Part shown: piece after piece, positions 47,923-58,759 of the stretch
How the letters are laid out: every line of letters starts with the position of its first letter
How positions within the stretch are numbered: position 1 is the stretch's first letter
DNA from: Onchidella celtica
Lineage: Eukaryota > Mollusca > Gastropoda > Systellommatophora > Onchidiidae
Direction of reading: 5' to 3'
Assembly (NCBI GenBank): GCA_963931925.1
Contig: OZ007569.1
Span: 13,262,163-13,326,162 of the forward strand
DNA length: 64,000 nucleotides
Notes under the pieces: model-generated
Databases searched by the model: none
Seen by the model: only the letters and a program-made list of their open reading frames with translations
What the model was told of the DNA's origin: nothing
Program-made: the position numbers and the translations under genes

Positions 47923-48948
47923 TGTCACGAGCGAGTGAGCGAGGGTCAATAAGTGCGGGGAAGGGGACTTGAAGCGTGCGTGTTGTGAGTGAGTTGAGGC
48001 TTAGATGAGGCAAGATCTGAGTAGTCAGATCACTGCAAGCCGAAAAGTCCAAGGGGACAGACGTGAAGAGAGCAGTCGGGAGTTTGTTGTGTATTCCAGT
48101 GATGACTGGTAGGTTGAACTATAAGGATTGATAATTATGATGATTGATGTACTATATTCTCCTATGACCATGATGTAAATAAGTTATATGTGAGGAATGT
48201 GAAAGTCATTGATTACTGCGTATAGAGATGTGCGCAATGAGCGATAGATGTAAGTTAGGATCATGGATTCGTAGCGAGTCTGAGTACTGTGTAATACGGT
48301 GGAGGTGTGTTACCGTAGAGAAGTGCAGATGTGTGGTGAGTGAAATGTGGACTGTTGTGTGTACACTTGATGGGTCGTAATGAGTGGTGAAGTGGATAGT
48401 AATTGTATGGTGTTATAGAGATGTAATGTTATTCTTATAGTGTCGGGGTCGGGCAGTGAGGCCACCCGTGGTGGAGAGACTAGTGCAGGGGATAGGCCAG
48501 CATAAGTGAGATGCATGGGTTGGGCAGAAGGCTACCCACAGGCCAGCCTGAGTGAAGCTGTCGCGGAGGACAGCGAGGGCACATTGGTCGTGGCAGTCTG
48601 GCTACAGGCAGGGACGTTATGAATTGAGATATTAATGTGATATTAAGATATTGAGGTGATATTGAGATATTGAGGTGAGATTAAGATATTGAGGTTAGGT
48701 TGAACAGGAGCCAGTAAGATAGGCCGCAGGTAGTACATACATTGATGTGAGGCTGAGGCCGGAGCATATTTAGAAAAGTAACTATCGGGTTGTGGACCCG
48801 GAGAAAGAATGAATTGCACGTATATCTTTATCTTTATGTATAATAAATGTGTGAGTCTGTTTGGTTGTCCTGTTAAGTGTTATACTTGTTCGTTTGTGAT
48901 TGTTGTCCTGTCATAATCAGTACATCTTGAAGTCTGGAATTTGTTACA
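47923..48948 (+). repeat. 3' LTR of the gypsy-type element
   Basis: TGTCACGAGCGAG to TTTGTTACA, preceded by the polypurine tract at 47907-47919. AATAAA is near 48842. Homologous to the solo LTR at 4623-5865 (minus). Confidence 0.9.
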
Positions 48949-48953
48949 TCAAC

Positions 48954-50532
48954 AAGGCATAAACGTATTCATCATTTCATTACTATCAAGACAGGAAGAA
49001 GCTGTGTTATACTAACTCAAATTGTCTAAACAACTGGTCCCTGGTTGTATTTAACCTCAAATATTGTGACAATTTTGAAAGAATTATGACTCGAGAAAGA
49101 AAAGGACATTTTTAAGTGAACTAGAGATTTGGGGAGGGGGGGGGTGAAACCAGGCATCTAACTGGAGAACTCCGGCCTTCCAAGTGATTACTCTTAGAAC
49201 TGAGCTATAGTTTTTCTCATAAAATCATGTTTTACTGATTGATTAGCACACAAAATGTTTCACCAACTGGTTTAGTGTTTCGCTCAAAACATGTTTTACC
49301 GTCTGATGTATTGCTAAGGACACAAACTGTTCAACCAACTGAAACAGGAACGGATCATGACGTAAACACACACACATACACAGACAATACTGGTGAGCTT
49401 TCAGATGGCTAATTTGACCCCCTCCCCTCCTCGCCGCCCATCATAATGTAATCTTGTCAACACGAGCAGCAGCTCACGATAGTTGTACAAACACTTCTGA
49501 CAGGGATGTATAAACATTTCTGAGTGAGTGTGAGCTTTAGTGTGTGTTCAAGACCCTTGTTTCTAGTCGATACAGCCAGTGGGATTTTGCACGTCTGTCA
49601 AATGAAGAAGAACTTTGGTTTTAGTGGTCCAGGTCAGGTCGCAGCGCAGGCTCGTAGCAAAAAAGCATAGGGCTCGTCCTCCTCTCCAACGTATCACCAC
49701 CACTGGCGGCCAGCAGCTTCCCACCACAGTGTCGCCAACACTGTTCAGGTCCATCCGAAGGGACCTGACGTCCTGTGCAACTCATGACCCCTCGTTGCAC
49801 CGAGTGCTCTCAAGTTGTATTCATATAACACTAATTATATATATGAGTCATTGCCAAATATAGGTGGGTCAAATCTACCTATTAAAATAGGCACCCGGGG
49901 GATTATTTATTAGTCGTAACGAAAAAAGAAGATGCAAGGTACAGAACAACTCCCGAGAACACAAAGTTGTAGATCACTTCCAGAAAATAATTTTAAAAAA
50001 CAACAACAAACGTTGCAAATGTAGGCCGAATTATTGGCCATTTCCGTCCTATTATTTCAGTTCAGAAGTACAGGGAGAGAAACAAAGGCTCACGGATGAC
50101 ACAGATGCCAAAAAATAATTATGGTTATGTTCCTTGGAGACAAAGGCAGGAAGAGGTCATGTAGATGAGAATAATAAAAATAAACAATGGCGCTTCATCC
50201 CGTAATACAAGTTCTGCGCGCTTCACAGTCATTCTTCTATTCATATTAAATGCGTACACACAAGTATCGTTTTTTTTTACGTCTTCCCTTTAAAGATTCA
50301 CTGCACTCTATGACCTTCTTTATGAATAGGCTTATTTTCAGACGAATATGTTAAATTTCGAAATTATCTCTCCACCGACTGCCTATTAAAAAAATATCGC
50401 AGACCTGAGTACCGAATAATATTAAACCTACATAATTATTCGAACAAATATTCAACACAGGTCGCTATTTAAATAGTCGTTTCGGATACCCTAACACTGG
50501 TAGGGAAATGCCGTTACCTGATAGAGGGAAGT
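48954..50532. other. Unrecognised DNA
   Basis: AT-rich sequence with a G-run near 49135-49143 and a short CA run near 49367. No supported gene. The stretch 49610-49790 is GC-richer, but its ORFs have no recognisable features. Confidence 0.4.
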
Positions 50533-50537
50533 TCATG

Positions 50538-51880
50538 TGACAAACGGGAAGCTGAGCTGGGAGTCAGTTGTAGCAACATTTGTTGATGGAAAGAGATAAA
50601 CAGGCTCATTTATTTATTCCGCATGATCCTTGTGCGTGTTTAAGTAATACAATGCGTTGTCAGGGCTTGTTCACTCACATTGTCAACATTCAACTGTCGC
50701 CATTGACACGATTAAGGTTGATGGCCTTGTACGCCACGAGTGTAGAGGGGGTAAACTTAGTAGGGGAGAAGGGGAGTTTAAAGTTGCTGACAAGCATGAA
50801 GGGTTACTATTACGAGGAAGGTCGGTGGCCTTGTGCGCCACGAGTCTAAGGGGGTGAGCTTAGCAGGGGAAAACACGGTTTTTTACATTGTTGACGAGCC
50901 TGAATAGATACACACGACTCGCTTTAAACTAGTCGCGTGTGCAAAAACCTCGGGAGTATAAATGGAGGAAAAGCTCGACACACGTGGTTCCCAAATTATT
51001 CAGTCCCAGAAGAAGACGTAGAGAGAAGCAGTCCGGGCGACAGGTGGAAGGTCGTGCCAGTGGGGACCAGAAGTGTTAGGTGTGTGAGGGATATATGATG
51101 TTCCCATTTATTTCCAAATAAGCAGAATTTATCGGTCCGGGCGACAAGTGGAAGGTCGTGCCATGGGGACCAGAAGTTAAGGAGTCCTGAGGATGGGAAC
51201 CTTTCAGGACCTCGTGATCTACGATGGCGGGTGTGAACCGTCTGTGTGCCATTCGTTTGCAGTTTAAGTAGTCCTGAGGACGGGATGGGAACCTCTCAGG
51301 AGCTCGTGATCTACGATGGCGGGTGTGAACCGTCTGCGTGCTATTAGTTTGCAGTTTAAGGAGCCCTGAGGACGGGATGGGAACCTCTCAGGAGCTAGTG
51401 ATCTACGATGGCGGATGTGAACTGTTTTCTTATTCGTGTGAAGCCAGGGGCGTCTGTTTCCCCTTTTATCGTTGAAGTTAGAGATCCAGGAAGGATCGTT
51501 TGAACTCTGGAGACGTGAAACTACATCAGCGAGGAGAGCAGCTGTTGACAAAGACTATTGAGTATACGTAATTAAGTTTATGGACAAAGGGGTTAGATCT
51601 AGATGTGAGTTGGGGAGTAGAGAATAGCCATGATCCCCAAGAGTGAATTACAAATATCTCTGTTTTTGTGACTGTGTATTTGATTATCATGAGTTGAATG
51701 TTTTGGCATAAGTTTTGTCATGCATTTAGTATTAAATATCGTTTAATTTAAATTTCACTCCATGTGTCCGTTGATCGCTGGTCTGCTTGCTTGGCTTGTT
51801 AGCTGGGTTTGAAAGGAAAAATAAGTTAGGTACTCATCACACACGTGGTTGTGACAATCTTCACGCACGTGATCGTGACA
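50538..51880 (+). mobile_element. Probable solo LTR with internal tandem repeat
   Basis: TGACAAACGGGAAGCTG ... GATCGTGACA, 1343 bp, with near-perfect flanks TCATG (50533-50537) and CCATG (51881-51885). TATA box GGGAGTATAAATGGAGG near 50951. Contains about three copies of a unit of roughly 90 bp (51180-51425; core ACCTCTCAGGAGCTCGTGAT) and two of a 50-bp unit (TCCGGGCGACAGGTGGAAGG). No coding content. The mismatch in the duplication lowers confidence. Confidence 0.65.
51180..51425. repeat. Tandem repeat of about 90 bp inside the LTR
   Basis: Three units sharing CCTGAGGACGGGATGGGAAC, ATCTACGATGGCGG.TGTGAAC and TTTGCAGTTTAAG. Confidence 0.8.
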
Positions 51881-51885
51881 CCATG

Positions 51886-53039
51886 ATTGTCATTTTCTGA
51901 AAAACAGATCTATCAGTATGTAGAAGAGGTCTAACGAATTTGGCACTTGTTTAAAATGAGTTGTGGCACTGAACAAGTTGTTTCACAGTCTCCATTTATT
52001 CTAACTCCTTATCATAATACTAAACCTGCAAACATTTAATGTCGAAATTCTTAGTTGTGCACAACGTGGAGTTAGAACAAACAAGGAGTACGGTAGCGAT
52101 TAACCGCAGATCATCAGAAACCTCAAGCTAGCAGTACATTCTTTCGGTCCCAGTTGGCGTTTTTAATTTTGAACGCACAATAAAACATTCAGGAGAGCGG
52201 CAGCTGTAGACATGGTGTACTAATTTATTTGTGGACAAGATCACTGTACACATACAATTTTGGGCAACATTTAGTGACACACACAGAGCGCTATAGATCA
52301 CAGAACGGAACTACCAGAAGCGAAAGAATCCCACGTGACTACAGGAACTGTGAGCACCACCATTTTGGACGTGATGCAACTTCACTTGACTCATTCAGTG
52401 ATTCGTTGACGCTCATGTTGGATGTTATTTATCTTGTGCTCCCGATATTTGGAAACTAGGATTCACTATTAAGGCGAGTGGGAGCTGCCCTGATCTGCAT
52501 TGTTGTAGATATATTTATTAATTTGTTTGCATTATCATCGAGTGTATTGTAGATCTAGGCCCACATTAGAAATACATGTAGATCGAAGAATTGAGTGATG
52601 ACATCTGGCTGATACTTACTTTTTTTACTTTCGGTATCGTGGCTATGATTAGTGTGATTGTTCTTTTGATACGAATAGGAATGACCAAGAAAGGTGTAAA
52701 TAATGTTCAAATTCTTTAACGGAAATGAGTTTCGAAATAATTTCAAGGGAAAACGTTTCAGAGTTTGCAGTATGTTATATTAAACATCGTTGTGCGCGTG
52801 CCTATTTATGAACAATAGATCTCATCCAAAATGGCCCGGGGTGGTCAAAACTGATGACGTATTCCTGCCCCTTGTCGCTTCTGGCAGTATCTCTATTCTG
52901 TGCTATAGACAGACAAGAGTGGGAAGTAGGTCAAGTCACTGTGCACCCTATGGTGTCTCGAGATGAGACAAAAGGAGGGCAAGGTTTCGATAAAAAAAAA
53001 AAAGTTTGAAAAATGGTGCGCACTTGTTATGCACTGTTA
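51886..53039. other. Unrecognised DNA left of the transposon
   Basis: The last (TM7) exon of the Gr-like gene would be expected here or further left on the minus strand. I could not find one with the usual Thr-Tyr...Gln-Phe ending. Confidence 0.4.
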
Positions 53040-55188
53040 TAGTTCGGTCCAAAATTCATGACCAAAAAAAAAACCCTTTACATTCAAATTTAATTTTTTG
53101 CATGCAGTATTAGAATTTCAATGACGTTATGAATCCGAAAAATGAAATTTGTAACTTTTATAGTTCTCTCAAAGCGGTGAATTCCTTTGATCTTTTCGGC
53201 TTTGTTTCTTGCAAATAGCAGCAGATTGAAGAATATTTACTGCAATGACACTTTGACTGCATTATAGCACTGGTTTGTCAGTGGCGTAGCATACAGGTGT
53301 GACGGGGTGGGGGGGGGGGGGACTGAGCCGTCCAGGGTCATAACGGTAATACAACTGGTTATGGGATTGAATCAACATGTGGAGCGAGGTTGATTTGGCA
53401 TTTCAATATAAAATTGTGTCGTATTGTATACGTTTAGATAGGATGTTTGATTAATTGTCTAGCTCATAGAGATACTATGGTCTAGCTCTATATCTGACGA
53501 TTCCAGAGGATTGATAATAATATTTGGTTGGATGAAATTAAGTCCGTCGTTTTGCCAAAATTCTTCTTCCAAACGTATTGTATGGTCTTCGCATTTGGTG
53601 AAACATTCTCTGTCAATTTCTTTAATAGCTGCGCTGGCAATTTTTTGGACGTCTGACATCTTGAACGTTGTATTCTCCATAGCGACCTTCCCTTTGACTT
53701 TAGCCCACACGAGTTCAATGGATTAGAGATGTGGATGGTAATCAGGCAATCGCAGGCTTGTGTGTCCAAACTGATGGATAATCTTGTCGACGTCGAATAT
53801 TATGGGCTTCTTATTTTTTCGCACAAGAGAAAGCAACTGTGGTTTAAGATGAGTTGACCTGAAGGGAATATTTTCCTTCATCAGCCATGTCTTTACATCG
53901 TCTTTCTTGCTACTGTATGTTTGAGATTTATCATCGTCTGACTTGATGTTGTGGTATGATGCGTTGTCCATAACCAAACATGGTCTGACCAGTGAAGGAA
54001 GAAGAGAATGTTCCAACCAGTTTTTAAAAATTGTTCCATTCATTTCTGCATTATCCGTTGAAATTGAATTACAAACGAGCTCTGATGAGCCCCTGATTTC
54101 TGCTTCCAGCATTGGCTATTATAATTCTATCACCTTTACTGGCAGGAATATTTCTCCTGTGCTTTCCATCTTTGGATTGCCATTCCTTGTCATAATATAT
54201 GGTAAGCATTGACCCAAGTTTCGTCCAGGTAGACAATATCAAAGCCATGCGTGCGCTTTTTCCTTTATTTGACGCAGGTACTTACTCCTCGTTTCCATTA
54301 GGTGCGCTCTTTCACAAAGTAAGTTTCTGCCGGATGAAGATTTCTTGAATGCAAAGCCCATGCTTCTAACAATCCTCCACAAATGTGTTTTTGAAATTTG
54401 AAATCCATTTTCTTTCTGTAGATGAGATCTAAGTCTTCTCAAAATGATGCATTCTTTCCTCTGAAACATGCTTTCAATTTCTCGCTTTATCACGTCCTTC
54501 TCAAAATCGTCTATTTTCTCCTTTCTTCCTCTTTTCGACGAGGTGGACGCAATGTCTGATTCTTGCAACTATTTTTTGAGAGGCTTTAGACCAATTTCCA
54601 AAGCATGTCGAGTCCTGTTAAATGGATCATTGATGTCAACATAAAGACAGCCATATCTTGTTTCTCGTATGAAATATCGGAACAATTTCAAAGCGATCCT
54701 TCTAACTGTAGTTAATTTGTACTTCAACGCCATAATACTGAAATATAGTGTGACTGATAATGAAAAATACGAGTTTCAATGGATTGAATAAAAACGCCAC
54801 TGAAAGATTCAACGTCAGGGTGATGTCGTAAGTTATTGACCGGAAGGCACGTTTTCTTGGTGCACACAGTCTGAATGTAGGGGATTTCATTGTAATTACG
54901 AGTGTTTTGGTTCCCGACACCGATGATTTCCGTTCATTTGGAGTGAGTCAGCACACATGGAGAAAATTAAGTGACGTAAACTATCTGACATTCTACTCAG
55001 TGAGTTGCTGTAGTATTTTATATAACGTTAAGAGACAAAATTTGAAACTGTTTGTCTTTTAGGAGTGCAAAAAATATTTATTAACGTCATGGATATCCTA
55101 AACCTGCATACAAATTTTCACTTCAACCAAACAGACGGTTTAAAAGATATAAGGCAATTGCCATGGTCATGAATTTTGGAACGAACTA
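53040..55188 (-). mobile_element. IS630/Tc1/mariner-like DNA transposon, decayed
   Basis: A 2149-bp element with 25-bp terminal inverted repeats differing at one base (left TAGTTCGGTCCAAAATTC..., right ...GAATTTTGGAACGAACTA), flanked by TA (53038-53039, 55189-55190), the usual target of this superfamily. It carries a broken DDE transposase on the minus strand (53459-54568). The right end lies 185 bp from a Gr-like exon, so the element probably sits in the next intron of that gene. Confidence 0.88.
53459..54568 (-). pseudogene. DDE transposase of IS630/Tc1/mariner type, broken
   Basis: Three minus-strand blocks. 54568-54239: helix-turn-helix region ending KTHLWRIVRSMGFAFKK, then a frameshift. 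In another frame around 54240, FDIVYLDETWVNAYH supplies the first catalytic Asp. 54112-53723: GTIFKNWLEHSLLPSL, LVMDNASYHN (second Asp), RLPDYHPHL, then TAA where Asn is expected. 53720-53459: IELVWAKVKGKVA with the catalytic Glu, then a C-terminal tail rich in acidic residues (EEEFWQNDGLNF, LESSDIELD). The order and spacing fit the DDE_3-type transposases common in arthropods and molluscs. At least one frameshift and two stops disable it. Confidence 0.85.
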
Positions 55189-55372
55189 TAGTATTAGTGT
55201 GGGCTGTAATTAATAGCCGATTGGCCTCATTTTGCCTGTAATGGCGCAGCACTAGGTGGCCGCGAAAATTGCCGCCATCTTTTAGTGGACAGAAGAGAGG
55301 CGGCGCATGGCAGCGGAGTGCTCTCTCTTATCTTTTGTATCGTCCTGTGGCCTTTGTATATAATCTACTCAC

Positions 55373-55648
55373 GGCTTCATGCATTCTGGACATGCCAACT
55401 GAGATTGCAGAAAGCAGGAGAGCGTCGCTCACCAACCAGAACAAGTTGATGCCCAGCGTGACATTGTCGGAGTGCGCTGAAACAATCTGATACAGGATAA
55501 AACAACAGTTGATTAGGCTGGTCAGGTAGACGGACGCCAGGTAACGCTTGAGAAAGCCATTAAGTACATTCAAAATGTCACACAGCTGCAAGTGACATCT
55601 GCGAAGCTCCCGTAGTTTGGTTGGAATCGTTGTACCAGCATCGTCTAT
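55373..55648 (-). CDS. Gustatory-receptor-like (Gr) protein, exon 4
   Basis: Minus-strand exon of 276 nt. Acceptor TTTTTTCATCAG, donor GCC|GTGAGT, phase 0 at both ends. It encodes 92 residues: LRELRRCHLQLCDILNVLNG, then two hydrophobic segments (LASVYLTSLINCCFILYQIV and INLFWLVSDALLLSAISVG). In insect Grs the cytosolic loop before TM5/6 has the same L-R-x-x-H-x-x-L-C-D-x-x-x-x-L-N pattern. A final exon with TM7 should follow to the left but was not found. A decayed transposon occupies the adjoining intron. Confidence 0.7.
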
Positions 55649-55774
55649 CTGATGAAAAAATATAATGACCCAGTTCAGCGACAACCTCAGTACTTGTGTA
55701 TATTTTATGATAATTTTCCTATCTCATCTATTGTCTCGAGTCTTCCATCAGTAAGTCTTATTGTGAGTATTTCA

Positions 55775-55890
55775 GTCAGTGAGCCATTCAATCCCCGAGT
55801 CAATAATCAATCACTGAGCCATTCAATCGCTGAATCAATAATCAACCACTCAGCCATTCAATCGCTGAATCAATAATCAACCACTCAGCC
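55775..55890. repeat. 36-bp tandem repeat
   Basis: Three copies of a unit built from AGCCATTCAATCGCTGAATC and AATAATCAACCACTC, in the Gr intron between exons 3 and 4. Confidence 0.85.
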
Positions 55891-56302
55891 ATCCCATCAC
55901 TGTCAGAGGGGTGATAATGGTAGGGATAAAATAAAAACAAAGAATTCCCCTTTTTATTTCATTTGTTCAATTGTTTTATTGCTTCAATTTTCCACCCTGT
56001 CACATTTTTTCCCCGACCAAAGTTAAAATACCGAAAGATATTGATTTTGTCTGCCCTTTTCCGTTGCTTTTATTGTATCGTTTCTGTATTATTTCTTATG
56101 CGAGGATTTGCTACATACAACGTTTTCTTTTTGCCACATTTTGACACATGCAGGGAATTCTGCGGACTTCCGTCCCACGTATTCAGGAAATCAACTGCCT
56201 CACCACGTCGAGGAGCGTAAAGGTTGAATGGGCCTAATCATCAGGAAACTCTTCAATTCTAATCTGTGTCAAATAATTAAGAACATTTCGCTGGAACCGT
56301 AC

Positions 56303-56482
56303 GTGTTTCTGGATCACCAAAGCCAGCTCTTTGAAGTGTGTTGCCATGATATGTGACAAACATACGGCAAATGCTTGTGGCAGCATCCAGGCCGCAGAGC
56401 TCAGTATCTGCAGTACAGCTGCCAGGGCGAGGCTCCAGGTATTGACAGGAAAAGGCTCACAGAGCACACGCCGTGTAGCATC
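56303..56482 (-). CDS. Gustatory-receptor-like (Gr) protein, exon 3
   Basis: Minus-strand exon. Acceptor AATTTTTGCAG at 56482, phase 0. Encodes DATRRVLCEPFPVNTWSLA, then a hydrophobic span (LAAVLQILSSAAWMLPQAFA) and HFKELALVIQKH. The donor is uncertain. GTACGG after the KH codons (56302) keeps phase 0 and joins well to exon 4. The frame stays open another 26 codons to a stop at 56234, so a later donor is possible. The H-F-K-E-L segment followed by exon 4's L-R-E-L-R-x-x-H matches the Gr intracellular loop. Confidence 0.65.
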
Positions 56483-56494
56483 CTGCAAAAATTA

Positions 56495-57268
56495 TAGAAC
56501 GTTGAGTTTGAATCGTGTCCTTAGGCTGGGTTTTCATGTGTACGGAAACGGGAGAGGCAACAGTCATGTCAATAACCCTTTGAGTAGGGAAATAAAAAGA
56601 CTACGGAAACACCGTGTCCGTCCACATGGAAACACTCTGTCTTTTTACTCCCTGGTGGATTCTTCAGGTGACGGTTTGCCGTTTCCGTTTCCGTACACAT
56701 GAAAGCACAGCTTAAGAAAAAAAAAACTACCTTTTTTCCTTTGGATGAGGATGTTTAAAAATACTACTCAGTACGCAATCATTACCTATGGGATGGAAAT
56801 GTATATCCAAGTAAATAAATATAATTTCAACATTAAATCTACAGAATTGTATTTGAACAGTTGATAATGTGGCTCAAAGTTTAACATGTAAAGCAACCCT
56901 TTGCATGGCGAAATCTCAGAGTTGAAGGTTGACTGTAAATGTTTACATTGCCACAGATTTCAATCACAATTCATTGCTACAAAAACACAGGAAAAATTTA
57001 ATTATTTGGCTTTCATTCCGCTGCAATTGAACTAAATTATAATACAAAGCTGTCGCTGTAATGGCTAGAGTGTGAACTAAATAGATTCGTGCAATGTAAA
57101 GTTCAATTAAATATATATTTTTTTTTTTCCGCTGCAGTAAAGAGTTATGAATTTGTACGGAATAAATTAATATATCCACGTCATTTTTTTTTTTTTTACT
57201 TTTGTCTACGACAGTGAGATGAGTTCAGGGTTCAAGATGATGAATGAGAAAAAAAAAACTGAAAGAGG
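56495..57268. repeat. Gr intron segment duplicated at 33813-34616
   Basis: Nearly the entire intron between exons 2 and 3. It includes the MITE at 56520-56716 and aligns with 33813-34616 over its whole length. Confidence 0.85.
56520..56716. mobile_element. MITE-like element, copy 2, in a Gr intron
   Basis: 197 bp. Ends CTTAGGCTGGGTTTTCATG and CATGAAAGCACAGCTTAAG form an inverted repeat of about 34 bp with few mismatches, extending inward through TGTACGGAAACGG. The core is rich in ACGGAAACACCGTGTCCG-type short inverted motifs. No ORF. Confidence 0.7.
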
Positions 57269-57282
57269 AAAGTGGAAGTTAC

Positions 57283-57456
57283 CATGGCGGGGATTTCGTA
57301 ATAGACGAGAAACAGTACTCCGGCAAATGAGTTGAAGAACGTACACAATAGCCCAATCGCCGTCAGGGCTAACACGGCTTTCCGACAGCTGTCTGGTCTC
57401 AATCCAAGATCGATGGTCACTTGATGGCTGAATAGCTCTGTCCACTTGTGGTAGAA
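57283..57456 (-). CDS. Gustatory-receptor-like (Gr) protein, exon 2
   Basis: Minus-strand exon of 174 nt. Acceptor TTTCAGACAG at 57456, donor CCATG|GTAACT, phase 0. Encodes FYHKWTELFSHQVTIDLGL, then RPDSCRKAV and a hydrophobic segment LALTAIGLLCTFFNSFAGVL followed by FLVYYEIPAM. It joins exon 1 in phase 0 as HFRQ|FYHKW. An alternative acceptor four bases upstream (CTTTCAG) would put the exon out of frame with the hydrophobic reading, so the inner AG is chosen. Confidence 0.7.
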
Positions 57457-58186
57457 CTGTCTGAAAGGACTCAAGATCATGTCATGTGTTTAACGTCAAA
57501 ATGAATAAACCAGCCACAAAAATTGAAATTTGAACCAAATAAGTCTATGTTTATCAAATTTGGCAGTTCTCACCTACACCCAGACTAGCCAGCTGTGCCT
57601 ACGCCTGGGTTTCCTGTAATATGCTTTCCTTGACATCTCGAATGGCAGTATTTTGTACAACTTGATGGAGAACACTGGAAAATGCTTCCAAACTATCCTG
57701 TGCCTTGTTTCATACAAAACGCGAACAGGAAAATCTAGGAATGTTAGAGTGTAAAATACAGAGTGGCAAAGCTGAGAATCAACTTCACAAATTGTCGTCC
57801 CTGAGAACTAAACGATTATGATGTACCCACAATTCTACTGATCCATTGTAAACTATGTTTTTAGAGATGAATTTAGATGAAAACCATAGGTTTGTTGGGT
57901 TTGTAGTTGTCTGAGACTTCTCGGCACTTTTGCAACTCGCTTCTTATACACCTAGATTTAATTACCATTTGATTTAACACTGGAGAAGAATTCTACGCCT
58001 TTTTACATTTAAAAAAAAAATATTGTCTTCTCTGAGGGTTAAAGTGTCAAGAAATCATCATGGGTTTAGTGATGCTCATACAACGGTATTGATTCTGTTT
58101 GGTAGTGTCACTTATGAAATATACTGGCACAACAATCTTCAGTCCTTTAATGATTTAAAAAAAAAAAAAGTCATGAAAATTAGAAC

Positions 58187-58735
58187 CTGCCTGAAATGTG
58201 TTTGTCTCCAACAACTGAAGAGGAGACATATCGTGGTGGAAGTTGTTTTGATGTAATAAATCAGAATGACCACCCTGAAGGGCAGGCTCAGTCTATCTGC
58301 ACGAGGCATCACCGCGGCAAACTTGAACAGGTTCACGCTGAGAAGAAATGTGATAATCACACAAATAATTCTTTCCACAAGTCTTTTTCGGGATGCAGCA
58401 ATGACGTGTGGCAGGGCTCGTGAGGAGGATCTCGCCATGGAGGTTGTGGACGTCGACATGGAGGTTGGGGATGTCTCCAATGAGGTTGCAGATGTCGCCA
58501 TGGAGATTGCCAGTGACCCTGTCGAGCTTGGGATGCTGGAGTGAATACCGTGTGGAATCCGGTGAGGTCTGGGAGACTCGTCTGTATCGTGGTAAAGTCC
58601 AAATATTTTCATACAGGCCATGATTGGTGCCAAGAACTCTCTGACATTTGGCTGTGGCATTTGGGGACGGGACGTTTCAGCCGTTTCCATGTTCACGGAG
58701 AGCATTTCTCCATCATGGAATTTTTCTGCATCCAT
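58187..58735 (-). CDS. Gustatory-receptor-like (Gr) protein, exon 1 with start codon
   Basis: Minus-strand first coding exon, 183 codons. The start is ATG at 58735 (MDAEKFHDGEML); an in-frame TAG lies a short way upstream and no ATG intervenes. An acidic N-terminus leads to VREFLAPIMACMKIFGLYHD, a short motif typical of the first region of Gr/GRL proteins. A Ser/Thr-rich insert follows (SMATSATSLETSPTSMST...), encoded by an imperfect DNA tandem repeat. Then come TM1 (IICVIITFLLSVNLFKFAAV) and TM2 (LPFRVVILIYYIKTTSTTIC). The donor CAG|GTTCTA after HFRQ gives phase 0. The four exons total 393 residues; Grs are usually near 400-450, so about one exon is missing. Grs form ligand-gated cation channels; the ligand here is unknown. 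Confidence 0.7.
58434..58520. repeat. Coding tandem repeat in Gr exon 1
   Basis: About four imperfect copies of a roughly 21-24-bp unit (CATGGAGGTTGTGGACGTCG / CATGGAGGTTGGGGATGTC) that encodes the Ser/Thr-rich stretch on the minus strand. Confidence 0.75.
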
Positions 58736-58759
58736 TTTCAAATGGTCAGGCAATAATCC

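Larger units (their letters stand above)
46231..48948 (+). mobile_element. Ty3/gypsy-type LTR retrotransposon, internally deleted
   Basis: Complete insertion with perfect 5-bp duplications TCAAC (46226-46230, 48949-48953). In order: a 502-bp remnant of the 5' LTR (46231-46732), a direct join into the RT/RNase H coding region (46733-47540), an untranslated stretch, a polypurine tract (GGGGTGGGGGA) just before the 3' LTR, and a full 3' LTR (47923-48948, 1026 bp). The primer-binding site, gag, protease, most of RT and the integrase are gone. The two LTRs show only a couple of differences over the shared 502 bp by eye, so the insertion is young. Confidence 0.9.
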
